Assembly: GCA_037954325.1 (NCBI GenBank)
Contig: JBBMNZ010000003.1
Coordinates: 14,624,392-14,688,391, forward strand
Length of the DNA: 64,000 nucleotides
Direction of reading: 5' to 3'
Origin: Fistularia commersonii
Lineage: Eukaryota; Chordata; Actinopteri; Syngnathiformes; Fistulariidae
The notes under the pieces were generated by a model that had not been told where the DNA came from, did no database searches, and was given only the letters and a program-made list of their open reading frames with translations. The position numbers were made by a program, and so were the translations under genes. Position 1 is the first letter of the stretch; each line of letters starts with the position of its first letter. Below are positions 50,346 through 58,756 of this stretch, one piece after another.

Positions 50346-51802
50346 CTATTACCGCGAAACTGTCAGCGCTACCGTTATTAGTAATATGAGATCATTTGTG
50401 CCTGTTCCTCCCAGCCCTTACTCCCCCTAAGTCTTTATCACAGTCTTGCTTTCTATCTCCGTTTCTGTCTCTCTGTCTATATTTTAACTCATTCTTTGAG
50501 TTCCTTGTCAGGTCGTTTTAAGCTATGTAAATAATATGCAGCTTTGCCAATAGTCTTCACCATTTCAGTTTTCAATGCTAAGTTAGGCTAATATAAATGA
50601 AGGCATACCACCAGTTCGGACCTTTTTTCCTTTCCGCAGTTTCAAGACTTTATGCTATGCTAGGCTAACAGTTTCTTTCCGGCTCCAGTCTAAGAACCAG
50701 GCCGGGATGGCAATATGAAGGTGGGCTAACATTTTCCCCTCTATTTCCAGTCTATGTGCTGAGCTGAGTATTCCTTCAACCCTATAAGGTTCCTTCCTTA
50801 CACAGGTAATCTATCGGGAAGTTCAAATGAATCATAGCAGTTCAGCAGAGTATTTGGGTTCTTCCACAGGTCAAAGGTCATTGATCAGACCTGGGGTTTT
50901 AACATGGATCCTTGAATCAAGCCACTGAATAAAGATCTTTTCTACGAAGCCAACATTCTATATTTTTTAACGGCAGTAAAGATGACATGCAGTATTTTGC
51001 GAGGCTGTACCTGATGGTTTAGAAATACGTATTTTTCACTGTTTGACATTTCTCTGGCATGATTTTAAGAATTTCATCGTTCATATTTATCATATTCTTC
51101 TAAAATTTGCAAGAGGATACCTAAAAAATTGCAAAAAGATAGCTGAAAGTACCTTTTTGAAAAAATCAAAAAATGTTCTTTGAAATAAGAAGAAAAACCA
51201 TAAAGTTTAAAGCTTCCTGATACTTGCAGCACTTTAATAGTGTCATTTTTTTCTAAATCTTTTTTCGTCTTCTTTCCTCTTAGAGACTTTGTATTCACTT
51301 TTATTTCCTCAGAAATCACAAAGAGGTTTTGACTTATGAATTTTGTATTTCTATATACATTTTCGCAAGTGCAAATTACAGGAGCGCCACTGCTTTGGAG
51401 AGGAACCATGACATCACAATCATGACAAACCACTGACTTTGATAAAAGAAGATCTTTTATTATAATAATTCTGACATGTTTGTTTTTTAATATATATATA
51501 TATATATTTTACAAGGTTAACTTTGACAAACATCCGTTTGTAGAAAAAAAAAGACAAAGTGCTACCTCTGTCCTCGCCAATAGTCTTGCTCCACAGGGCG
51601 ACGAGGAGGTCAAAGGTCGTGGAAGGGATAGAAGGCACTAGTATTTGGCGGATGTTTGTATGTGTGTCTGTGTGTGTGAGTGTGTGTGTGTGTACTGCAC
51701 CCTTGCTTGTGAGTATTTGCATTGAAAAGATTCTTTGCCATCAAACGTGTAATGGGACAATACATGTACCACAGGAGGTTTGTTTGTGTGTGTTTGTGTA
51801 TT

Positions 51803-51844
<42 letters not shown>

Positions 51845-52472
51845 CGCACATGTCTCATCACTGGTTGAAACAGGTTGGAAGAGGAAGAGAAAAAACCTGC
51901 ATGGGTAACACATTTCCAGGACTTTCTTATAACATTTCAAAATTATTCCATAACATTTCCAGGCCATTTCCAGAATTATACAGTGCTTTCATAGCATTTA
52001 TGGGTCTTTTACATCACATTTACAGGTCTTTTCCAGGAATTGTTTCATAATCAGTCTGAAACATCTTGAAACAAAATGCAAATGTTTAGTTGGTAGGTTT
52101 GATGATAGAATCTTCTCATATATCTGAACTTAGCAAAAGATATTGTTTACATATATGAAGCAAAATTCCAGTAACCACACAGCCCGTGATACCAGTTGAC
52201 TTGTGAAAAAATAGCATGAAGATCCTTGTCAGACCTTTTTAGAGGGAAATATTATATATATATATGATATATTACCGAAATGACGGATCTGAACCGAAAC
52301 TAATATGGCTTGGGGAATATCTTAAGAAAGTTTTCAGGATTTTGGAGTTAATTTTCAATGTTATACATTCTGTTTTCCTTGTGAAGAACAGGAAACAAAA
52401 GTACCACAGAATATGATGCAGGATATCTAATTAAAATTAATGACAAACTGGGTCATTTGATGAAAACATATA
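50346..52472. other. Intergenic stretch, no gene seen
   Basis: AT-rich with GCTAGGCTAA-type motifs at 50580-50760 that may belong to another old fish repeat. A (TA)n lies at 51490-51509, TG repeats at 51659-51693 and 51781-51848, and a tandem decay of TTCCAGGxxTTTTC units at 51913-52040. No gene. Confidence 0.5.
51781..51848. repeat. (TG)n microsatellite
   Basis: TG repeat with TTTGTG interruptions, ending in TGCGTGCGCACA. Confidence 0.96.
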
Positions 52473-52478
52473 TTTATT
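52473..52478 (-). terminator. cebpa: Candidate polyadenylation signal of cebpa
   Basis: AATAAA on the minus strand, about 1.4 kb after the stop codon. I see no earlier AATAAA or ATTAAA on this strand downstream of the coding region. Confidence 0.4.
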
Positions 52479-53878
52479 TTTAAATAAGATTTTCTTGTAC
52501 GTACCAAAAATATAGTTCAGATGCGTCAAGAAAATGTATTCCATGATTCTTCCAGTTTTGGGGAGTTTCGTATGTGTTTGAGTGCTTATGTGCATGTGAG
52601 TGTGCATATGAGAGTGTGTTTGTGTGCGTGTGAGGGTGTATGTGTGCGCAAGTGCACGTGTGTATCGTTAAATGCAACTCCGTCGAGGAGATACAAGATT
52701 TTTCGACCATGACTGAATAAATTAGTTGCCTTTTTTTTTTTTTTGTACGAGTAAAAAATAAACTTGTAGGTCACGTGACCTCCTCCTTGTTGACATGAAG
52801 AGTTTTGTCCCATCGAGATTCCGTACCATCAGCTGGACTGTACCGGTAGAGACTCATGGATGCAAAGATCGTCTCTACAGTAAGATGTGTGTCTCTGCAG
52901 GAGAATGAGTGTCTCTGCGGGAGGATGAAGATAGAGACTAGAGTTCCAGGCGACTCCACCTTTAGCTGCACTGAGATGTGACATGAAGGCACAGGACGGT
53001 CCTCGTCTGCCGGAGCTTATCAGCCTTAACAATGTCTGTTTTGTTTTGTTTTTCTTTAAAAAAGGCACACGAATGTAAAAACATTTTGTTTCATTGGAAT
53101 AAAATGTTCTGCGGTTGTTTTGTATATTTTGTTGTTGTTTTTTTTTTTTTGCTTTTGTTATTTGCTTTTTTACACAAACGCTAGTGACAGGAAAGAGTAA
53201 ATTCCGTGAACACTTGCGTGGAGTTTCTCACAGTCCCGGGTGCGTGTTTTTATCTCCTGAAAGCTGCAGCGATTGACTACTGACCTCCTTCTACTTATCT
53301 ATTTGTTTAAATGGTTGATGGAAGTCTGTTGCACATGTCAAGCAAGAAATCCGATGCAGCATTTCGCATTGTGATAACACGGTTTTTTTTTTGTATTTTG
53401 GACGACGTGTACTCACGAACATCCGATTTCTTGCTTGTTTTGGTTAATTTCTGGCCAATATATCGGCAAATTCTAAATTATTTGCCTCTTTTCGTACTGG
53501 CATTTGGTTTACCTGTGGTAGATGTGATTTCTCCCCGATCTCTGGGGCGGGGGGGGGGCATTTTTGCCGTTGATTTGAAAGCGAACCAATGAATTGGAAT
53601 GGGAAGATTTGCAAGAGAAATGCAAATTGGAAATGACATCTTTATGAGGCTGGATCAGATTCCATGTGGTTGAATGAGGGTGGGAATGGGGCCCCCCCCG
53701 GGGGGGGAGACTTGGGGGAGAAGTGAGAACGTTTTTTTTTTTGTTTTGTTTTGTTTTTCTGACTAAATCTGCAAGTCGTTCTTTCACATAGTTTAAAGCG
53801 CGTTCGCGTGGAAGTCCTTGCCCGCGGCTCGGCGCGCAACCTGTAAATCCAGTCCGGCTCCAGCTTGGGTTCCGGGTC
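52473..53878 (-). other. cebpa: Probable cebpa 3' untranslated region
   Basis: The region after the cebpa stop codon on the minus strand. The first AATAAA I find on that strand is at 52473-52478 (TTTATT on the plus strand), giving a 3' UTR of about 1.4 kb. It contains a G4-C8-G8 self-complementary run at 53688-53707, T-rich runs, and a TG-rich stretch at 52565-52665. The end is inferred from one hexamer, so cleavage could lie elsewhere. Confidence 0.45.
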
Positions 53879-54781
53879 TCAGCTGGGCTTGAAGGAGCCG
53901 TCGGGCAGCTGCCTGAAGATGCCGCGCAGCGTGTCCAGCTCCCGCGTCAGGTGCTCCACGCGTCGCCTCAGTCTGTCGTTGTCAGTGGTCAGCTCCACCA
54001 CCTTCTGCTGCGTCTCCAAGTTGCGCATCTTGGCCTTGTCCCGGCTCTTACGCACCGCGACGTTGTTGCGCTCCCGCCGCAGCCGGTACTCCGGGCTGCT
54101 TTTGTCCACATGCTTCTTGGTCTTCCCGCCGCCGCGCTGCGCGTCCAACAGCTTCAGCCCGCCGTGCTGCTGCGCGTGTTGGTGGTGTGCGTGCTGGTGC
54201 GGGCTCGGCACCGGGGTTGGCGGCGGGGTCGGGTGTCCCGGCTGGAGGTGCATGGTGGTTTGCGCGCAATGCGCTATCTGGTACTGGAGGTGCGGCGGTT
54301 GCTGCTGCTGCTGCGGCGGCGGCAGCGGCGCTTGGTGCGCGTATGGCTGCGGGTGGTGTCCGTGGAAGGCCGGCGGAAGCGCGGGCTGCAGGTCCTCGTC
54401 GTCCCGCGGCTCCTGCTTGATGGCAACCGGCCGGAGGCGCTGCGGGCTGTGCTCGTACAGCGGCTCCAGCTTGGACTCCATGTAGTTGGACATGTACAGC
54501 TGCTGGGGTCCCGGGCCCCCGCCGCACGGACCCGACTCGTACTCCCCGTTCATGATGCGCAGCTTGTCCTGCCGGGAGCCGTGGTGGAGCAGGTCGGCCA
54601 GGAAGTCGTCGTTGAACGCGGCCGGGTCGATGTACGCGCTCAGATCGATGGACGTCTCGTTGTCGCCGATGTCACCGCCGAAGTCCGCCGGGTCTCTGTA
54701 TCCGGACAGGGGCTGCTGGCCGTGGGGGTAACTGCTCATCAGGGGCCGCGGCGCCACCTCGTACAGGTTCGACAGCTCCAT
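53879..54781 (-). CDS. cebpa: CCAAT/enhancer-binding protein alpha
   Basis: A nuclear bZIP transcription factor that drives differentiation of myeloid, liver and fat cells and restrains proliferation; it binds ATTGCGCAAT-type sites as a homodimer or C/EBP heterodimer. The 300-residue protein is encoded without introns, as in other vertebrates. Visible parts are the N-terminal MELSNLYEVAPRPLMSS (compare the family's FYExxPRPPMSS), the activation segment ETSIDLSAYIDPAAFNDDFL at 42-61, and a second conserved block LEPLYEH then RPVAIKQEPRDDED at 106-130 with the sumoylation-type IKQE. PHLQYQIAHCAQTTMHLQPG and PTPPPTPVPSP (GSK3-type phosphosites) lie at 163-194. The basic region is YRLRRERNNVAVRKSRDKAK (232-251), with zipper leucines 264, 271, 278, 285 and 292. 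It is shorter than the mammalian protein (about 358), mainly through fewer Gly/Pro/Ala tracts. The C-terminus ends GSFKPS and lacks the mammalian MGNCA-like tail. The start is fixed by the conserved N-terminus and by the upstream ORF. Met77 has an A at -3 and is the likely start of the short p30-type isoform. Confidence 0.97.
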   Translation of the reverse strand: MELSNLYEVAPRPLMSSYPHGQQPLSGYRDPADFGGDIGDNETSIDLSAYIDPAAFNDDFLADLLHHGSRQDKLRIMNGEYESGPCGGGPGPQQLYMSNYMESKLEPLYEHSPQRLRPVAIKQEPRDDEDLQPALPPAFHGHHPQPYAHQAPLPPPQQQQQPPHLQYQIAHCAQTTMHLQPGHPTPPPTPVPSPHQHAHHQHAQQHGGLKLLDAQRGGGKTKKHVDKSSPEYRLRRERNNVAVRKSRDKAKMRNLETQQKVVELTTDNDRLRRRVEHLTRELDTLRGIFRQLPDGSFKPS

Positions 54782-54788
54782 GGAGAAC

Positions 54789-54806
54789 CTAAACCCGGGC
54801 AGGCAT
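54789..54806 (-). promoter_or_regulatory. cebpa: cebpa upstream ORF (5 codons plus stop)
   Basis: On the minus strand ATG CCT GCC CGG GTT TAG encodes Met-Pro-Ala-Arg-Val and stops 7 nt before the cebpa start codon (spacer GTTCTCC). It is out of frame with the main ORF. A five-codon uORF about 7 nt upstream of the long-isoform start is a known conserved feature of vertebrate CEBPA, where it directs re-initiation at an internal AUG to make p30. The uORF start has G at -3; the main start has T at -3 and G at +4, a weak context that fits leaky scanning and re-initiation. Confidence 0.88.
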
Positions 54807-54950
54807 GGCGAGGTGCTCCGGGAATCCAGCGTGCAGTCCTCGGCGAGGGAGGAGAGGCGGCAGCGGGGGGGAAGGCGGGGGTCAGAACCTTGCGAACTCG
54901 CACCGAGAGCCGCCGCGATAAAAAAGCTGATGAGTCGACCGGCAGGTTGT

Positions 54951-55013
54951 GTGTGGGTATGTGTGTGTGTATGTGTGTGTGCGTGCGTGTGTGTGCGTGT
55001 GTGTGTGTGTGTT
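54951..55013. repeat. (TG)n microsatellite inside the cebpa 5' UTR
   Basis: Interrupted TG repeat on the plus strand (CA in the transcript), about 145 nt upstream of the uORF start. Confidence 0.93.
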
Positions 55014-55083
55014 TGGCGCTTCGCGGTGACGCGGATGAGTCCGCTTCTTCCTGCTCAGTAAAGTGCTAGCTGTCAAAATGAGG

Positions 55084-55090
55084 TTATATA
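55084..55090 (-). promoter_or_regulatory. cebpa: cebpa TATA box
   Basis: TATATAA on the minus strand, about 300 nt upstream of the start codon. Mammalian CEBPA also has a TATA-containing promoter. A GC box GGGCGGGG on the plus strand (Sp/KLF type) lies just upstream at 55106-55113. Confidence 0.7.
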
Positions 55091-55105
55091 GGAGCACCAG
55101 GCAGT

Positions 55106-55114
55106 GGGCGGGGG
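55106..55114. promoter_or_regulatory. GC box upstream of the cebpa TATA box
   Basis: GGGCGGGGG, a consensus Sp/KLF site, 16 bp upstream of the TATA box in the direction of cebpa transcription. Confidence 0.55.
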
Positions 55115-55147
55115 TACCGTACACGCGTGCACGCCCGCGCACGGACT

Positions 55148-55179
<32 letters not shown>

Positions 55180-55412
55180 CCTGGCTCACTACTACTGCTG
55201 CAAAAAAAAAGAAAAAAGAATTTCATGGAACGCGGACTTTTTTTCACTGCAGCTTTTCAACCACATCGCGTTTCAAAAATAAACCGAATTACCTTTTAAT
55301 TTTCCTCTTATACCAACAAAACGCACAAATCGGTCGGGCACTTTTCATGAGGAGACGTCAGTAAGGGAATCGGCCAAGACAAAGTCATAAATCATCAATC
55401 CCCCCCACCCCC

Positions 55413-55414
<2 letters not shown>

Positions 55415-55468
<54 letters not shown>
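55415..55468. repeat. (CA)n microsatellite
   Basis: Perfect run of about 26 CA units upstream of the cebpa promoter. Confidence 0.97.
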
Positions 55469-55470
<2 letters not shown>

Positions 55471-55799
55471 TTTAACTCGTAAATTGCGGATTTTCAACCT
55501 CGCAACCGCACCCCTCACCCCTCACCCTCGGGACGAAACATGACGGGATCGGAGTAAAGTTTTACCGCGCTGACGAATATCCACGTTAAACATAAGCCAC
55601 ACACTTTCAAATATACCCTTCTCCCCCCGTTTTTTTTTAAACTGACGTAAAACCGCCCGGTTTCCGGTCGGAGTTTGGCATCAACTCTCAAGGCTTGAAT
55701 GGATCAATAATCCGGATAAGTGTTCAAACCGAGCAGGGAACTGTCATTACCCTGCCAGTTGATGTCATTTCATTCATTGTGAGCCTGAATTTGTGGAAC

Positions 55800-55880
55800 C
55801 TGAAGTTCTCTGAACGACTTTCTTATCAACTGGCACAACAATTTCCTTCGGGATTAATAAAGTTGTTCTCATCTCTCATC
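55800..55880 (+). mobile_element. LINE 3' tail (TTCGGGATTAATAAAG family)
   Basis: GGCACAACAATTTCCTTCGG then GATTAATAAAGTTGTTCTCA is shared with 27830-27880. The AATAAA inside it belongs to the repeat. Confidence 0.6.
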
Positions 55881-56125
55881 ATTTAGTTCTGTCAATAATC
55901 AGGTAAATAACTTGCTATTGATTATTCAACTTGGGTTGTATGTTAGCAGAAGGATTAATCGTTTCACTGCCAACTAGTGGTTTTATTCTTATTTGATTCA
56001 AATCACAGCTATGGATTGATCTGTAATCTGCGCTGTGCACGGTGCACGTGGAAAACTCGGGGGGGGAGAAGAAGCGCTCATTCTGGATGTCACTCGGGAT
56101 GGGATCAGAGTAGAAGTTTAACTAG

Positions 56126-56143
56126 AGCGCCCTCTGTCGGCCA
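56126..56143 (-). promoter_or_regulatory. Candidate CTCF-binding site between cebpa and cebpg
   Basis: Minus-strand TGGCCGACAGAGGGCGCT agrees with the vertebrate CTCF consensus (TGGCCACCAGGGGGCGCTA) at nearly every fixed position. It lies between two divergent promoters, where an insulator or loop anchor would be expected. Motif seen; binding inferred. Confidence 0.6.
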
Positions 56144-56153
56144 TTCTGCGTGC

Positions 56154-56154
56154 G

Positions 56155-56198
<44 letters not shown>
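56154..56198. repeat. (TG)n microsatellite
   Basis: About 20 TG units, starting about 11 bp beyond the CTCF-like motif. Confidence 0.97.
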
Positions 56199-56199
<1 letters not shown>

Positions 56200-57983
56200 A
56201 CGCGCGGGGCCGTCTGTGAACGCTTTTGACGATTTCTGGCAATTCTTTCGTAATCTTGTGTAAAACTACTCGTATTTTCAACTTTCTATTTCCACTTCTC
56301 CAAATAGCAAAAAAACTATTTCAAAAATAAATAACAGAAATAAGGAGAAGAATCGTAACTATATTGTACTATGGGGATTTAATAGAAAGTAACTCGACTT
56401 TTACCAAATACTGTGCAAAAAGAACAATAAAGACAAAAAAGGGATTTCCAACATTGTGAAAAAAGCTTCTAATTAAGAAGAATATGAGGCTACTGTATAT
56501 CAAAATGCCAGATGGGATGTGAGATGTGATTTCTTGTTTTGCAATCCTTCAGAATGATTAAGAAAGACAGAAAAGAAGCTTAAATGTTTATTTCACCAGA
56601 AATAAATATTTCTGGTGAAATGCAGTTCACTAGAAACAATGCAAACTTGGCTTTTTAAAAATTTCATTGTATCAATATAGTTGTCTTCCCCCTGTGTGGG
56701 CTTTCATCAGCCATGACAAGTGATTGCAGATGACCAGGAGAGGTGGAGAAGCGACGCATATATATACATATATCTATGACCACACATAAATATATGTATA
56801 TAGATAAAGATAATTTGGTCGTCATCCTAACAAATAATGTTTACGTGGGTTTGTTGCTGAAACAGTTGGTTTTCTAAAGCAGCAAATCTTAATACCTTAA
56901 CAAATGTCTTGATGAAATCATCTGAATTAATTTGCTGCTGAAAACAAAAGTGTTCTTCACTAAAACGTTGCTCAGGGTCTGATGCCTCTAAACAATGCAA
57001 TCTAAATATTTGCAATTTCACAACCCCCGCCTGATGCTCTGTATGATTAGATATTCAAGGAACTTAGAATAGAATGAGTGGTTAATACAACAGGAAACAA
57101 ACTGACTTAGTCCAATGACACTGAGCTAGATGAAAAAAGCAGAGCAAATCAGCAAAAATGAAAATTAGAAAATGAGCAAAAATGGTGCAAAATATGACGA
57201 CAAAGTACCTAAAGGAAACAATCAGTAAAACATTGGAAAAAAAATGCAAAATGATAGTTTAATTGTTGTAGTGATAGTCACAATAATCATTATAATCATT
57301 ACAATAAGGTGAAAAAAAAATCTCAAACGAGCTGGAATCTATGGAAATGAATGATGTAGTGAAAAATTGACAGAACAGGCAGAAGCTGAATCTTCAGCTT
57401 TTAGCAAATGTGAGCTTTTTAGAGAAATCAAAAAAAAAGAAAAAACATCAGATCAAAAACTTAATGGTTAAACAGCGTAAGCTTCCTAAATGCTTACAAA
57501 AAATTCTCAAAATATTATCTCTATATTTTGAAAAATTGAATGGCTTGAAATTTATCGTAAAATTACCTGAAAATGAGCCAGACATTGTTTGATGAAGAAT
57601 GTATTGTTTAGCAAATATTTAAATTAAAATAACATGTTAAAATGTAAACCCTGTGTCCATTTTACTTTGAGCCATGTGGGAGATCTGAAGGCTCTGCAGG
57701 CTCAGAATCTGACACTTTGATCAGTGGATGTAAAAACACACTACACAAACTCTTTGGACACAGTGAAGCTGGAGAAAGAATATTCAAACCCTTTGGCATA
57801 AGTATCGAAAACAGCAAACGAGTGGCATCATGTGTTTGTCCTTCTCAAAACAGTGCAAAGATTTCAATTTCCTTTGCTTGTGTTTTTCATCCTTTTTTAT
57901 TCATGTATAATCAGTACCTAACTTGTGATATAAAATTAATTTTGCTAAATGTGTTCTTTTTTTTCCCACTTAAATGTTAGTTG

Positions 57984-58052
57984 GGATGACTTTCGTAAGT
58001 CGCTTTGGATAAAAGCGTCTGCTGAATGACTGTAATGTAATGTAATGTAATG
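57984..58052 (+). mobile_element. LINE/SINE 3' tail with (TGTAA)n
   Basis: CGTAAGTCGCTTTGGATAAA then AGCGTCTGCTGAATGACTG and (TGTAA)4. The best-matching copy of this tail in the window; the upstream body of the element is not recognisable. Confidence 0.78.
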
Positions 58053-58439
58053 AAAAGCAAAGTGATGAGTAACAAGAAGAGTTAAACAGTTCCCATTGGA
58101 GATCAAAATCACGCTAATGAACGCTAACAACATAGCTGGAATCTGTACAGAATCTACATTGTTGTAAATGTTATCTTGTGGCTCCACTTTGGTGTTCTTA
58201 TATTTATTTTTTCAATGTTTAAGGGTTAAACAGGATGATGTAACCAGTGCATGACTTTTACGTACATATACCTTATTTGTGTGTGACGATTTAATATAAT
58301 TCAAGTTATTTTCTTCGATTCCTTTCATTATTAGATTGTTTTGGGCAAATATTGGGATAAAATATTGGTGCTTGTAATATTTAATAGTTGAGATCTCCGT
58401 TTTGAAATGAAGTCATGCATGTTTGAACTCATTAAACCA

Positions 58440-58650
58440 ACCCAACATTACATAAACCAAGCGGGCAAAAAACGCCGTCTACCATTGGTCGAAATACCCG
58501 TCAATCGTCTCATGTATTGCATCACTTACGGCTAACTCAAGTGTGATTGGTCGTTTCCTCGCTTCGCTGAGTCGTTCGCGATTCTGAATGGTCGGTCCGG
58601 GACACTGCCGTACATGGTAAAAAGATTTCGCAATCGGCTCCTCTCCGTGT
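58440..58650 (+). promoter_or_regulatory. cebpg: cebpg core promoter region
   Basis: A CpG-containing, TATA-less region just upstream of the first exon. It contains two inverted CCAAT boxes (ATTGG at 58484-58488 and 58546-58550, both followed by TCG) and, between them, the exact 9-mer ATTGCATCA at 58516-58524. That 9-mer is the C/EBP-ATF composite element (TGATGCAAT on the other strand) known from amino-acid-response and stress genes such as CHOP/DDIT3. NF-Y and C/EBP-ATF control is therefore likely. Start site position is inferred. Confidence 0.65.
58516..58524 (+). promoter_or_regulatory. cebpg: C/EBP-ATF response element (amino-acid-response type) in the cebpg promoter
   Basis: ATTGCATCA, identical to the C/EBP-ATF 9-mer of the CHOP promoter, between two CCAAT boxes. 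C/EBP gamma forms heterodimers with ATF4 that bind such sites, so the gene may be controlled by its own product with ATF4. Confidence 0.6.
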
Positions 58651-58756
58651 TCCAAACAAAAACAGTCGCAGCGCCACGGACGAGTTTTAAGCCGAACTTT
58701 TGGTTGGAACTTTCTTCAGGTTTACGGCTGGTTACGTCGCCCGCCGCTAAGCGGAG
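58650..58756 (+). other. cebpg: cebpg exon 1 (non-coding), 5' end approximate
   Basis: Ends at a consensus splice donor GCGGAG|GTGAGT (GT at 58757-58758). The 5' end is not determined; it is placed after the promoter motifs. Mammalian CEBPG likewise has a non-coding first exon with the whole coding region in the second. Confidence 0.6.

Larger units (their letters stand above)
54782..55060 (-). other. cebpa: Probable cebpa 5' untranslated region
   Basis: Extends from the start codon up to a transcription start estimated 25-30 nt downstream of the TATA box. It is GC-rich near the coding region and contains an approximately 60-bp CA-type (in mRNA sense) microsatellite at 54951-55013, plus the uORF. 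The exact start site is inferred. Confidence 0.6.
55115..58440. other. Intergenic region between divergent cebpa and cebpg
   Basis: Holds (CA)n at 55147-55174 and 55415-55468, a TGACGTAA site at 55643-55650, a LINE tail at about 55800-55880 and a strong CTCF-like motif at 56126-56143. It also has a (TG)n at 56154-56198, a 15-bp-arm hairpin at 56590-56621, AT-rich sequence, and an L2-type tail at 57984-58052. No further gene is seen. Confidence 0.6.

Noticed and set aside
54048..54527. 159-residue minus-strand frame inside cebpa
   Set aside because: Alternative frame of cebpa with Ala/Pro low complexity; no conserved domain.
53951..55069. 372-residue plus-strand open frame over the cebpa locus
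   Set aside because: It is the antisense shadow of GC-rich cebpa coding sequence, Arg/Leu/Val-rich, and it runs into the TG microsatellite. The sense strand encodes an unmistakable C/EBP alpha.
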